Origin: an uncultured Clostridia bacterium
Lineage (GTDB): Bacteria; Bacillota; Clostridia; TANB77; CAG-508
Direction: 5' to 3'
Assembly: GCA_934133165.1 (NCBI GenBank)
Contig: CAKPAW010000002.1
Coordinates: 1-64,000 of the forward strand
Length of the DNA: 64,000 bases
Part shown: piece by piece, positions 48,865-58,967 of the stretch
Layout of the letters: every line of letters starts with the position of its first letter
Position numbering within the stretch: position 1 is the first letter of the stretch
Made by a program: the position numbers and the translations under genes
Notes under the pieces: generated by a model
Database searches by the model: none
The model's input: the letters and a program-made list of their open reading frames with translations, nothing else
Told to the model about the DNA's origin: nothing

Positions 48865-49758
48865 ATGTCAAAAAAGATAGATTTACATATTCATACAACA
48901 ATGTCAGATGGATTTTTAACACCAAAAGAAGTAATAGATGAAGCAAAAAAAAATGGAGTTTATGCAATTTCTATTGCAGATCATGATACAATAGAAGCAT
49001 ACAATGAAGAATTATTTAATTATGCAAAAAGTAAAAACGTAAAATTAATTAACGCAGTAGAAATATCAACTAAAAGTAAAAAAGCAGGGATTCATGTACT
49101 AGGGTATAATTTTGATTTAAATGATAAGAAGTTCCAAGAAAGATTATATAAAATAAGAAATGCAAGACATGATTATTTGTATAATGTTGGTAAAAAATTA
49201 AATGAGTTAGGTTATATTTTAAATGTAGAAGAATTAGACAAAATAGATGCTGTAACAAAGGCACATATTGCACTAGATGTTATAAATAATGAAAGAAATA
49301 AAGAATTATTATTAAAAACATTTAATCATATTCCAAGCAAAGGCGAATTTATAGAAACAATTATGAATGAAAATTGTCCTGCTTATGTAAAAAAGGAATC
49401 AGTAACACCAAAAGAAGCTGCACAAATTATAAGAGAAGCTAATGGGAAAGTTGTATTAGCACATCCAGTAGCATATATTCACGAAGATAATTTAACAGAT
49501 GAAGATATTTTAGAAATAATAAAAGATATGAAACCAGATGGATTAGAAGCAAACTATCTATATGTAGACAGATATGATAATAAAATTAATGAAGTAGAAA
49601 AATGGAATAAATTTGCAAAAGAAAATAATTTATTTGTGACGATAGGCTCTGATTTTCATAACAAAGATGGACTTAGACCAGAAATTGGTTTTGTAAATAC
49701 TGATTTTATTTTAGAAGACAAAATAGTTGATGAAATATTAATTAATTTGAATAAATAG
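48865..49758 (+). CDS. PHP-domain phosphoesterase (RNase AM/TrpH-like)
   Basis: 297 residues, RBS AAAGGGG. KIDLHIHTTMSDGFLTPKEV, AISIADHDTIEAY, NAVEIST, VLAHPVAYIH and TIGSDFHN are the metal-binding His/Asp motifs of the PHP family in order. Small PHP proteins of this layout (with the central helical insertion at about 85-180) include 3',5'-nucleoside bisphosphate phosphatases and 5'-3' exoribonucleases (RNase AM). Cytoplasmic. The partner upstream is unknown. Confidence 0.9.
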   Translation: MSKKIDLHIHTTMSDGFLTPKEVIDEAKKNGVYAISIADHDTIEAYNEELFNYAKSKNVKLINAVEISTKSKKAGIHVLGYNFDLNDKKFQERLYKIRNARHDYLYNVGKKLNELGYILNVEELDKIDAVTKAHIALDVINNERNKELLLKTFNHIPSKGEFIETIMNENCPAYVKKESVTPKEAAQIIREANGKVVLAHPVAYIHEDNLTDEDILEIIKDMKPDGLEANYLYVDRYDNKINEVEKWNKFAKENNLFVTIGSDFHNKDGLRPEIGFVNTDFILEDKIVDEILINLNK

Positions 49759-49780
49759 AAAGTATTAATATTAATTATTG

Positions 49781-49839
49781 ATGTAGATTTTTAGCATATA
49801 AAGCTTTATTTTTGAAATAATGTATGCAAAAATCTACAT
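49781..49839 (+). terminator. Long hairpin after the PHP gene
   Basis: ATGTAGATTTTTAGCAT pairs with ATGCAAAAATCTACAT around about 27 bases. There is no clean T run, so it may be a transcript end or a decayed repeat. Confidence 0.4.
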
Positions 49840-49867
49840 TTGTGTTTAAAATAAGGAAGAGAAGAAA

Positions 49868-50602
49868 ATGAACTATATACTAAAAATAAAAGATGCAGAA
49901 ATTCCACTTAATATACAAAATTATAAGAAAGCTAAAAGTATAAAACTATATTTTAAAGAAGGAATATTAAAAGTAACAAAATCACCTTACGTACCTAAAA
50001 GAGAAGTAGATAAATTAATTAAAAACAATGAAGAAAAAATTTATGAAGAATACAAAAAAATTGAGAAGAAAAAGCGTCTAAATAATGTAAGGTGGAAAAC
50101 CGGTGATACTATTTTATATAAAGGTGAAGAATATAGCATAAATAAGAATTATTATGAAAAAAATAGTGTAAGAATAAATATAAATGAAGAATCAAAAATA
50201 TTTGAAATACAACTTTCTCTTGCAATAAAAGAAACCGAAGAAGAGAAAAAGTATATTTTAAATGCAATAAGAAAATTATTTAAAAATAATACAGAAGCAA
50301 TTTTACAAGAGAGGCTGCCATACTGGAGTAATATAACTAAAATTAATTATGCAAGTGTTAATGTAAAAGATGCCAAAACAAGATATGGAAGTTGTGTGCC
50401 ATCTAAAAAGGCACTTCATTTTAGTAGTAGATTAGTAATGCTTCCAAAAGAGGCTATAGATGCAGTAATTGTACATGAACTATGCCATATTGTTCATCCA
50501 AACCATAGCAAAAAATTTTATGAATTAATAGAAAAATATATTCCAAATTACAAACAAATAGATAAGTATTTAAAGAAAAATGGCAAACTAATTACCATAT
50601 AA
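49868..50602 (+). CDS. YgjP-like zinc metallopeptidase (DUF45)
   Basis: 244 residues, RBS AAGGAAGAG. The active-site helix is AVIVHELCHIVHPNHSKKFY, giving the HExxH motif and third ligand His, preceded by KTRYGSCVPSKKALHFSSRL, the strand pair typical of the YgjP/WSS1-like group. The N-terminal 150 residues are Lys-rich and contain KAKSIKLYFKEGILKVTKSP. Relatives are putative cytoplasmic peptidases of unknown substrate. The gene ends 28 bases before the sigma factor gene and may share its transcript. Confidence 0.85.
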   Translation: MNYILKIKDAEIPLNIQNYKKAKSIKLYFKEGILKVTKSPYVPKREVDKLIKNNEEKIYEEYKKIEKKKRLNNVRWKTGDTILYKGEEYSINKNYYEKNSVRININEESKIFEIQLSLAIKETEEEKKYILNAIRKLFKNNTEAILQERLPYWSNITKINYASVNVKDAKTRYGSCVPSKKALHFSSRLVMLPKEAIDAVIVHELCHIVHPNHSKKFYELIEKYIPNYKQIDKYLKKNGKLITI

Positions 50603-50630
50603 TAAAAAGTAAATTAAGTGGAGTTAATAA

Positions 50631-51572
50631 ATGAAAAAAATAGATGAAAAAGAATTACATGAATTATTTGAAAAAATGAGACAAACGGATTTAAAAGCAT
50701 ATGAAGAATTGTATAAAAAATATTATAATTTGGTACATAATATTGCATTTTCCGTTTTAAAAAATTACGAAAATGCAGAGGATATAGCACAAAATGTGTT
50801 TGTTAAAATTGGTAATTTAGAACAAGAAAAATTGCCCAAAAATTATGAAGCAAGTTGGCTATATACAGTTACAAAAAATGAATGTATCTCATTTATTAGA
50901 AGAAATAAAGAAACTAGCTCAATAGAAAATAGAATAGAAAACGAAAATGAAAAAAATGAAATAGAAACTGTAATTCAAAATAGTTCATACCAGAATTTAT
51001 TAGAAAGCTTAGAGCAAGTAGAAAAACAAATTATATTTCTAAAAATAGAAGCGGGATATTCATTTAAAGAAATTTCAAAATTATTAAAAATGCCTATGGG
51101 GACAGTACAATGGAAGTATTATAAATCTTTAAATTCGCTAAAATTGTTAATTGGTAATTTATCAATGTTTATTCTAGGAACAATTACATGTATATTAAAT
51201 AAAAAACAAATTAGAAAAGCAACTATAAATAATACTGAAAAAGCAGAACAAAGGGAAAAAGAAAATGTCACTCAAAATAATAATATGAAAGAAGAAAATC
51301 AAAAGAATTATGATACTGAACAAGATAGTATAGAAAATAATTCAAAACAAGAAGAAACATCAACAAATATAATATCAGAAAACAATGGACAAGAAGAAAT
51401 AAAACAAGGAGAGCAAACTATAATAGGAACTGAATTAGTAGAAAATAGAATAGTGCCAAGAGATATAATTTTATATGGACTAACAAGCGTATTTTTATTT
51501 TTTACAATATTTTTCACAATTATTAGTATAAAAAACCAACAAAGCAGAAAGGAAAAAACGTCTAAAAGGTAA
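50631..51572 (+). CDS. ECF-type sigma factor with a membrane-spanning C-terminal extension
   Basis: 313 residues. Region 2 lies at about 26-75 (YKKYYNLVHNIAFSVLKNYE, AEDIAQNVFVKI) and region 4 at about 130-175 (IFLKIEAGYSFKEISKLLKM, MGTVQWKYYKSLNSL). An ordinary ECF factor would stop here. This one continues with a helix (LSMFILGTITCIL, about 178-190), a Gln/Glu/Asn-rich linker of about 90 residues, and a second helix (ILYGLTSVFLFFTIFFTIIS, about 283-302) with a basic tail. Membrane attachment could control activity in place of a separate anti-sigma factor. The next gene, 21 bases on, encodes a membrane-anchored protein. Confidence 0.85.
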   Translation: MKKIDEKELHELFEKMRQTDLKAYEELYKKYYNLVHNIAFSVLKNYENAEDIAQNVFVKIGNLEQEKLPKNYEASWLYTVTKNECISFIRRNKETSSIENRIENENEKNEIETVIQNSSYQNLLESLEQVEKQIIFLKIEAGYSFKEISKLLKMPMGTVQWKYYKSLNSLKLLIGNLSMFILGTITCILNKKQIRKATINNTEKAEQREKENVTQNNNMKEENQKNYDTEQDSIENNSKQEETSTNIISENNGQEEIKQGEQTIIGTELVENRIVPRDIILYGLTSVFLFFTIFFTIISIKNQQSRKEKTSKR

Positions 51573-51593
51573 GAAAGGTAAAGGTGATTACTA

Positions 51594-52502
51594 ATGAATA
51601 AAAAGAAAATAGGAATTATAATAGGCATTGCAATTTTACTTGTAGTATTAACAATAGGAACTTTATATATTATAGACTTGAATAGAATGAAAAATAATGA
51701 ACCAGTATTTTTTAGTACATGGGGTTTTAAATATAATCCTACTATAAAAGATGTAAAAGAAGACTTAGCAAAGAAAGATACAAATGAACATACTTTTTTA
51801 GGAAAAGTTATAAATAGTATTGGAATTTATGAACAAGTATGTTGGGCAGTAGAAGTACCAGGCGATATTCAGATTACAATAGAACCTTTAGATGGGGAAG
51901 AAATTAGGAAAAGTTCAGATAAAATAGTAACATCTTTAAAAGAATATGATGGAAATAATTACGAAGTAGGAACAATTGTAAAAGTAACATATACAGGAGA
52001 AGTATTAGAAACATATCCTGCCAGAGTAAATTGCACAAAAATAGAAGAAGTAAAAAATTACACAATAGAAATGTATAAGAAGATTTTAGATGATTTAATA
52101 AATCAAGATTCAGTAATAAATGAAGATGCAAAATTTATAGCAATAGATTTTACAAAATTTTTAGCATATCATAAAGATAGATATGATGGAAGTTCACAAT
52201 TAAGAAGTTTATCTCCAAATGAAAAGAAAGCATTATTAGAGTATTGTAAAAAGTACAATGAAAATGTGATAGAGGCAACAATGGAAGAACTAAAAGAAAA
52301 AGGCTATTTTGATCAAAAAAATCTATATTTACAAGGAATACTAATTACAGCAACAGATATAGAAAAAATAGAATTTGATAAAGCAGTATTAAGCCTTGAA
52401 AAATACAGAGGAGGTCTAGCAGCAGTATTTCCTAAATATGAATTAACTTTAGTAGATAATGACTATTGGGACTTAAAAGTATTATCAATGGCAATTTCAT
52501 AA
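51594..52502 (+). CDS. Membrane-anchored protein downstream of the sigma factor
   Basis: 302 residues, RBS AAAGGTGAT. One N-terminal helix at about 6-26 (IGIIIGIAILLVVLTIGTLY), then an extracellular region. Residues about 70-150 (FLGKVINSIG, VPGDIQITIEPLDGEEI, VGTIVKVTYTGEVLETYPAR) have the look of the OB-like DUF3221 fold found in Firmicute lipoproteins; the rest is helical with no motif I know. Its position right behind the sigma gene suggests a sensor or anti-sigma role, which is inferred only from neighbourhood. Confidence 0.65.
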   Translation: MNKKKIGIIIGIAILLVVLTIGTLYIIDLNRMKNNEPVFFSTWGFKYNPTIKDVKEDLAKKDTNEHTFLGKVINSIGIYEQVCWAVEVPGDIQITIEPLDGEEIRKSSDKIVTSLKEYDGNNYEVGTIVKVTYTGEVLETYPARVNCTKIEEVKNYTIEMYKKILDDLINQDSVINEDAKFIAIDFTKFLAYHKDRYDGSSQLRSLSPNEKKALLEYCKKYNENVIEATMEELKEKGYFDQKNLYLQGILITATDIEKIEFDKAVLSLEKYRGGLAAVFPKYELTLVDNDYWDLKVLSMAIS

Positions 52503-52533
52503 AGGATGCTTTATAATATTTAAATTAAAACAT

Positions 52534-52570
52534 ACAAAACCCTGCCACTTTTTTAGTAGCAGAGTTTTGT
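52534..52570. terminator. Bidirectional terminator hairpin
   Basis: ACAAAACCCTGCCAC and GTAGCAGAGTTTTGT pair with two mismatches between convergent genes. Confidence 0.6.
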
Positions 52571-52581
52571 ATGAATGCAAA

Positions 52582-52962
52582 TTAATACACTTTCAAAGAT
52601 TTAATAACAATATTGAGATCTGCGAAAGTTTTCTTAACAAATATGTCAGTTGTATCAATCCATGCATCTTCTCCCATGCTGCCGATTGCCAGAACACAAC
52701 CGTCATCTCCGAAAATAACAGCAACTTTATCGCCATCATAAATATGAGCTTCTTTGAAATTCTCTTTAAGCTGATTGCAGAAAATTTCGCCTTCCTCTTT
52801 GGTGTCTCCAACCTTAATAAAAGGAAGATTTCTAAAAGAAAAAGTAGAAGTGTCTTCGAACATAATGTCCCAAACATAATAACAATGATGTTCAGAGTAG
52901 TACGGAGGCTTTTCTAAGCCTTTAATCCGAGCTGTTGCAATGTTAACTTCCTGAAAATTCAT
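52582..52962 (-). CDS. Orphan protein of foreign composition, 126 aa
   Basis: On the minus strand, MNFQEVNIATARIKGLEKPP starts at 52962 after TTAGGAGG (a longer frame to 52980 covers that site). The protein is a compact alpha/beta domain with VWDIMFEDTSTFSFRNLPF, VGDTKEEGEIFCNQLKENF and AVIFGDDGCVLAIGSMGED. No membrane helix, no motif I recognise. Codon use is much richer in G+C than the chromosome, so it was probably acquired recently. It has its own consensus promoter and an operator-like palindrome. Confidence 0.75.
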   Translation of the reverse strand: MNFQEVNIATARIKGLEKPPYYSEHHCYYVWDIMFEDTSTFSFRNLPFIKVGDTKEEGEIFCNQLKENFKEAHIYDGDKVAVIFGDDGCVLAIGSMGEDAWIDTTDIFVKKTFADLNIVIKSLKVY

Positions 52963-53021
52963 ATTAATTCCTCCTAACAATTGTTTTATGAGAATTTAAC
53001 AACTTGCTATTCTTTTTATAG

Positions 53022-53037
53022 TTCGTATAGCTACGAA
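53022..53037 (-). promoter_or_regulatory. Operator-like palindrome before the orphan gene
   Basis: TTCGTATAGCTACGAA: 6-base arms around TAGC, within the first transcribed bases after the promoter at 53052. Confidence 0.4.
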
Positions 53038-53051
53038 TAATTACAATTATA

Positions 53052-53080
53052 ATTATATCATGATTTACATAATTTTTCAA
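53052..53080 (-). promoter_or_regulatory. Promoter of the orphan gene
   Basis: On the minus strand TTGAAA (53075-53080), 17 bases, TATAAT (53052-53057). Confidence 0.75.
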
Positions 53081-53244
53081 CGAATTTGGCTAATTTATAT
53101 TATTAAACAAATGTGTTTTACAAGCTTCTTTTTCTGTATTTAAATTATCTTTCTTTAATTTTTCTAATACTACCTTTCATAAAAGTAGGGTTTATTATAG
53201 AAAATTCACATTACTTGTATCTATAGTTCAAATGGATTTGTTAT

Positions 53245-53319
53245 TGGCTGGGGTACTGTGATTCGAACACAGGAATGTCGGAGTCAGAGTCCGATGCCTT
53301 ACCGCTTGGCGATACCCCA
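53245..53319 (-). tRNA. tRNA-Gln (anticodon CTG)
   Basis: 75 nt. Acceptor TGGGGTA/TACCCCA, D-arm with GCCAAGCGGTAAGGC, anticodon stem CGGA/TCCG holding loop CTCTGAC (anticodon CTG), T-arm CTGTGTTCGAATCACAG, end GCCA. Confidence 0.95.
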
Positions 53320-53504
53320 ATAAATATAAAATTAATAGTCACGAATAAATTTACTTACCAGCGACTTAATTTATAATAACACATCAAACAAAAAAGTTCA
53401 AGATAAATTGTCTAATAACCAAAAGTAAAAATTGAATTTCTAAAATTTTACATTTCTTTTGAATATAATAATACCAAATGTGAATAATATTTCTAAGGAG
53501 GTAA

Positions 53505-54777
<1,273 letters not shown>

Positions 54778-54779
<2 letters not shown>

Positions 54780-54812
54780 AGGACATTTGGGGACGGGTCA
54801 CTTTTGTCCTTT
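54778..54812. repeat. REP-like palindromic repeat after eno
   Basis: AAAGGACA and TGTCCTTT enclose TTTGGGGACGGGTCACTT. GGGACGGGTCAC is the same kind of foot as GGGACAGGTCTC in the repeat at 7067-7130. It begins in the stop codon of eno. Confidence 0.7.
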
Positions 54813-54835
54813 GTGTAATTTAGATAGAATAAAAT

Positions 54836-54868
54836 AAAAACATATCAATTTTTATTGATATGTTTTTT
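54836..54868. terminator. Bidirectional terminator between eno and the VWA gene
   Basis: AAAAACATATCAA pairs with TTGATATGTTTTT; A and T runs on both sides. Confidence 0.8.
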
Positions 54869-54878
54869 ATCTATTTAA

Positions 54879-56252
54879 CTATTTTACATCTCTATTTATA
54901 ATATAGAATCTAATTCCTAAAGCGATAACGGCAACTAGTGTAATTCCAATAAATATATATAAAGTATTAGTATCACCTGTTTGAGGTATTGTTGTATTTG
55001 CTGTAGTTGTATCTTGTGTTAGTCTAACTTTAGGTGTAACTTTTGATACTAAAGTATTTGTTCCATCATCTGTTTTTATTTCATTTGCAGTAATTTCAAC
55101 TTTTTCATTAGTATTTAGTATAACATTAAGAATTTTAGAATCTATGTTATCTTTAACTTTTAATTTATAAGAAACAGTAGCTGTCTCTTTTGGTTCTAAT
55201 TTATCAATAGTCCAAGTAATTAAATTATTTTGTAAATCTATAGTTGGTGAAATTGTTCCTTTAGTAGGCTCTGTAACATATGAAAAATCAAAGTTATCTA
55301 CAATTTCTTGTGGAAAATAATCATAAATTTTTAAATCTGTTAAAGTATTTGAAGATGTATCTTCAAAGTTATTTAAAATTGTAGTACAAATTGTTTCTTC
55401 AATTTTACTATCAGGAATGTAATAGAATTTTCCAACAGTAGGTTCTGCAGTTGTACCAAATATTTCTTCTGCTAGAGCCTTATAAGTAATTCCTGTAGAT
55501 GGTTCTTCAACATCTGGAACACCAGTCATAACAGAGAAAATATTAACGCCAGCTTTATCTAATTCTTTTAATTTAGCAATTGTTTTAGTAGCAGTTTCTC
55601 CAGAATATGTTAATGTAGGTCCACCAACAGCAGTATTTGGAACACCATCTGTTAATAAAACAATGTATTTACATTCACAATCTTTTGTAAAGTTTTGATT
55701 AGCTATAGTTAATCCAGCTTCAATGTTTGTTCTAGGTCCGAATTCAGCAACTTTTATAGAATCTATAGTAGATAAAACAGTAGCTTTGTCAGCACTTGGT
55801 TTTAATCTTAATTTTGCATCTGTAAGAGTTCCTTCTTCATCGCCAGTAGAGAAAGTTGTAATACCAATTTTTACATTTTCATTTTCCATAAGTTTTGTTG
55901 CTAATGTTTTAGCAGAGTCTGTTATTACATCAAATCTAGTAGAAGTTCCAACAGCATCTTTCATGCTTAAAGAGTTATCAATAACAAAAGTAATTTCAGT
56001 TGGTTTATTGAATATAGGTTCTGCTGTATTAGTAACTTTTAGTTCAATAGTTAATTCTTTCTTTTCTAAATCATAAGAAGTAATTTTCTTTTCAAATTTA
56101 GCTATATCATTAATATTAATAGTACAAATATTATTTTCTACAATTTCAAATTTAGCTTTTTCTGAACTGGTAGTTGCAGCTAAACAAGTAGTAGAAATTA
56201 ATAAAAGTATAGCTATTATAGCAAAAATAAATTTTTTCTTTGTCTTTAACAT
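54879..56252 (-). CDS. Sortase-anchored VWA-domain surface protein
   Basis: 457 residues, RBS AAAGGAAGGG. A signal peptide (FIFAIIAILLLISTTCLAAT, about 8-27) leads to a von Willebrand type A domain (about 75-270): FVIDNSLSMKD holds the MIDAS D-x-S-x-S, with YIVLLTDGVPNTA later. A second beta-rich domain with repeated K-x-T-V-S-Y-K-L-like strands follows. The C-terminus has IPQTGD, a hydrophobic helix and a short tail INRDVK, the cell-wall sorting pattern (I for the usual L of LPxTG). Probably an adhesin or pilus-tip-like protein. No sortase gene lies in this window. Confidence 0.88.
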   Translation of the reverse strand: MLKTKKKFIFAIIAILLLISTTCLAATTSSEKAKFEIVENNICTININDIAKFEKKITSYDLEKKELTIELKVTNTAEPIFNKPTEITFVIDNSLSMKDAVGTSTRFDVITDSAKTLATKLMENENVKIGITTFSTGDEEGTLTDAKLRLKPSADKATVLSTIDSIKVAEFGPRTNIEAGLTIANQNFTKDCECKYIVLLTDGVPNTAVGGPTLTYSGETATKTIAKLKELDKAGVNIFSVMTGVPDVEEPSTGITYKALAEEIFGTTAEPTVGKFYYIPDSKIEETICTTILNNFEDTSSNTLTDLKIYDYFPQEIVDNFDFSYVTEPTKGTISPTIDLQNNLITWTIDKLEPKETATVSYKLKVKDNIDSKILNVILNTNEKVEITANEIKTDDGTNTLVSKVTPKVRLTQDTTTANTTIPQTGDTNTLYIFIGITLVAVIALGIRFYIINRDVK

Positions 56253-56418
56253 AAAATAATCCCTTCCTTTATTATATTATCTATCGTTTATATTATAATA
56301 TACGATAATATTATTTTCAACAAAAAAATTAAAATGAAATAAAATTGTAATATTTAGTGGAAAAAAATAAATAAATATGATATTATGTAGAAACAAAAAA
56401 ATAAGAGGGAAAATAATT

Positions 56419-57072
56419 ATGAAAAACATAATAGGAATAGTATTATCTTACGTATTTATAGCTATTATTATAGTAGCAGCAAAATTCTTTGAAAAAGCAG
56501 GAAAAGAAGCAAGTAGAAAATTTATACACATAATGTTATCTAACTGGTGGTTTTTAGCAATGTACTTTTTTGATAATGTTATTTGGGCAAGTATTGTACC
56601 ACTTAGCTTTGTTATTATAAATTATATATCTTACAAAAAAGATTTAATAAAAGTAATGGAACGAGATGCAAAAGAAAAAGATGGATTAGGAACAGTATAT
56701 TATGCACTTTCATTATTTTTAATATCAATATTTACTTTTGGAATTATAAAAAGACCAGAAATAGGACTATGCTCTATTTTAATAATGGGGTATGGAGATG
56801 GATTAGCAGCAATTATAGGAAGAAGCATAAAAAGTATGCCTTACAAAGTAGGAAAAACAAAGAAAACAATTGCAGGTTCAGCTACAATGCTATTTATATC
56901 ATTCTTTATAGTAGCAATTTTCTTATGTAGTATACAATCACCATTGTGGTTATTAAAATCAATATTATTAGCAGTAAGCGTAACAATATTAGAGGCAGTT
57001 TCTGTAAAAGGAACAGATAATATAACAGTTCCAATATTTGCCTGTTTGTTACTAACAACTATGGCAATTTAA
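56419..57072 (+). CDS. Diacylglycerol/polyprenol kinase-like integral membrane protein (DGK1/dolichol kinase type)
   Basis: 217 residues from ATG at 56419 (RBS AGAGGGAAA). Six or seven helices. Signature parts are ASRKFIHIMLSNWWFLA, GYGDGLAAIIGRSI, and KTKKTIAGSATMLF, the CTP- or ATP-dependent lipid kinase pattern of the DGK1/dolichol/phytol kinase family (related to CdsA). It could phosphorylate diacylglycerol or an isoprenoid alcohol. The dxs gene, first enzyme of isoprenoid synthesis, starts 32 bases later, which mildly favours an isoprenoid substrate. Confidence 0.82.
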   Translation: MKNIIGIVLSYVFIAIIIVAAKFFEKAGKEASRKFIHIMLSNWWFLAMYFFDNVIWASIVPLSFVIINYISYKKDLIKVMERDAKEKDGLGTVYYALSLFLISIFTFGIIKRPEIGLCSILIMGYGDGLAAIIGRSIKSMPYKVGKTKKTIAGSATMLFISFFIVAIFLCSIQSPLWLLKSILLAVSVTILEAVSVKGTDNITVPIFACLLLTTMAI

Positions 57073-57104
57073 TAAGAGGCAGTTTTATAATGGGGGAATA
57101 AAAA

Positions 57105-58961
57105 ATGATGCAGAAAATTTTGGATAGAATAGATAATCCAAAAGATACAAAAAGATTAACAGAAAAAGAAAAAATACAACTTGCTGAAGAAATAAGAGAA
57201 GAAATGGTAGAAACTGTTTCAAAAACAGGTGGACATTTAGCTTCAAACTTGGGCGTAGTAGAATTAACTATTGCACTTCATAGTGTGTTTGATTTACCAG
57301 AAGACAAAATTGTGTGGGATGTAGGACATCAAACTTATGTGCATAAAATGTTGACAGGCAGAAGAGAAAAAATGAATACGCTAAGAAGTTTAAATGGTAT
57401 AGCAGGTTTTCCAAAAACAAAAGAATCTATTTATGATGATTTTAATACAGGACATAGCAGTACTTCTATTTCAGCAGCACTTGGAATGGCAAGAGCAAGA
57501 GATTTAAATAATAAAGACAATCATGTTATAGCAGTTATTGGAGATGGAGCACTAACAGGAGGAATGGCATTAGAAGCACTAGATGATGCAGGAAGTAGTA
57601 AGACAAGACTAATAGTAATTTTAAATGACAATGAGATGAGTATATCTAAAAATGTAGGTGGAATTTCTAGATTTCTAACAAGAATTAGGACAAAGAAATT
57701 CTATAAAAAATCTAATAATTGTATTAGAAAATTATTAGAAAAAATACCTAAATTTGGTCCATTTGTAATACATATAGCAAGAAGAATAAAATATAGCATA
57801 AAACAACTAATGATACCCAATATGTTTTTTGAAGACTTAGGATTCAAATATTTAGGACCAGTAGATGGACATGATATAGAAAGGGTAGAGTGGATTTTAA
57901 ATTTAGCAAAAAAAGAAAAAGAGCCAGTAGTAGTACATATTATTACTAAAAAGGGAAAAGGCTATAAACCAGCAGAAGAAAATCCAGATTCTTTCCATTC
58001 AGTAGGAAGTTTTAATAAAGAAACAGGAAAACTTATTAAAACTAAAGAAAAAGATTATTCACAAGTATTTGGAGATAAGCTAGTAGAACTTGCCGAAAAA
58101 AATGAAAAAATAGTAGCAGTTACAGCAGCTATGGCAGATGGAACAGGACTTAAAGAATTTAAGAAAAAATATCCAAAAAGATTTTTTGATGTAGGTATAG
58201 CAGAACAACATTCCGTATGTATGGCAGCAGGAATGGCAAAGGAAGGTTTTATACCAGTTGTACCAATATATTCATCTTTTTATCAAAGAGCATTTGACCA
58301 AGTAATACATGATGTATGTATGCAAAACTTACCAGTTGTAATGTGCGTAGATAGAGCAGGCTTAGTAGGGCAAGATGGAGAAACACACCAAGGAATGTTT
58401 GACTTGTCATTCTTTAATTTAATACCAAACATTACTATAATGGCACCAAAAGATTTTAAAGAATTAGAAGAAATGCTTGAATTTGCAATAAATTTAAAAG
58501 CACCAGTTGTTATACGTTATCCACGTGGTACAGAAAGCAAAAAAATAAAATTTGATAAGCAGGAAAAAATAGAATTAGGAAAATCAGAAATTTTAACACA
58601 AGGGGAAGATATAACAATAGTGGCAATTGGTAAAATGGTAGCAAAGGCTTTTGAAGTAAAAGAAGAATTAGAAAAAGAAGGAAAAACAGCGGAAGTAATA
58701 AATGCTAGATTTTTAAAGCCATTTGATGAGCAAACTATAATAAATTCTATGAGAAAAACAAAAAATATAATAACTTTAGAAGACAATACAATAATAGGTG
58801 GTTTAGCTTCAAAAGTGGAAGAACTAGTAAGCAAAAATAAAGAAAACAATATACAATTTAAAGCATTTGGATTACCAGACAAATTTATAGAACATGGCAA
58901 AGTAGAAGAACTAGAAGAAATGTATAAACTAGATGCAAAAAGCATAGCAAAGGAAATTTAA
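57105..58961 (+). CDS. dxs: 1-deoxy-D-xylulose-5-phosphate synthase
   Basis: 618 residues, RBS GGGGGAAT. Thiamine-diphosphate enzyme that condenses pyruvate and glyceraldehyde-3-phosphate at the start of the MEP isoprenoid pathway. Motifs: GGHLASNLGVVELTIALH, WDVGHQTYVHKMLTGR, GHSSTSISAALGMARA, AVIGDGALTGGMALEALDD, LNDNEMSISKNVGG, RFFDVGIAEQHSVCMAAGMA and DRAGLVGQDGETHQGMFDLS. Full length. Confidence 0.97.
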   Translation: MMQKILDRIDNPKDTKRLTEKEKIQLAEEIREEMVETVSKTGGHLASNLGVVELTIALHSVFDLPEDKIVWDVGHQTYVHKMLTGRREKMNTLRSLNGIAGFPKTKESIYDDFNTGHSSTSISAALGMARARDLNNKDNHVIAVIGDGALTGGMALEALDDAGSSKTRLIVILNDNEMSISKNVGGISRFLTRIRTKKFYKKSNNCIRKLLEKIPKFGPFVIHIARRIKYSIKQLMIPNMFFEDLGFKYLGPVDGHDIERVEWILNLAKKEKEPVVVHIITKKGKGYKPAEENPDSFHSVGSFNKETGKLIKTKEKDYSQVFGDKLVELAEKNEKIVAVTAAMADGTGLKEFKKKYPKRFFDVGIAEQHSVCMAAGMAKEGFIPVVPIYSSFYQRAFDQVIHDVCMQNLPVVMCVDRAGLVGQDGETHQGMFDLSFFNLIPNITIMAPKDFKELEEMLEFAINLKAPVVIRYPRGTESKKIKFDKQEKIELGKSEILTQGEDITIVAIGKMVAKAFEVKEELEKEGKTAEVINARFLKPFDEQTIINSMRKTKNIITLEDNTIIGGLASKVEELVSKNKENNIQFKAFGLPDKFIEHGKVEELEEMYKLDAKSIAKEI

Positions 58962-58967
58962 AAAAGT

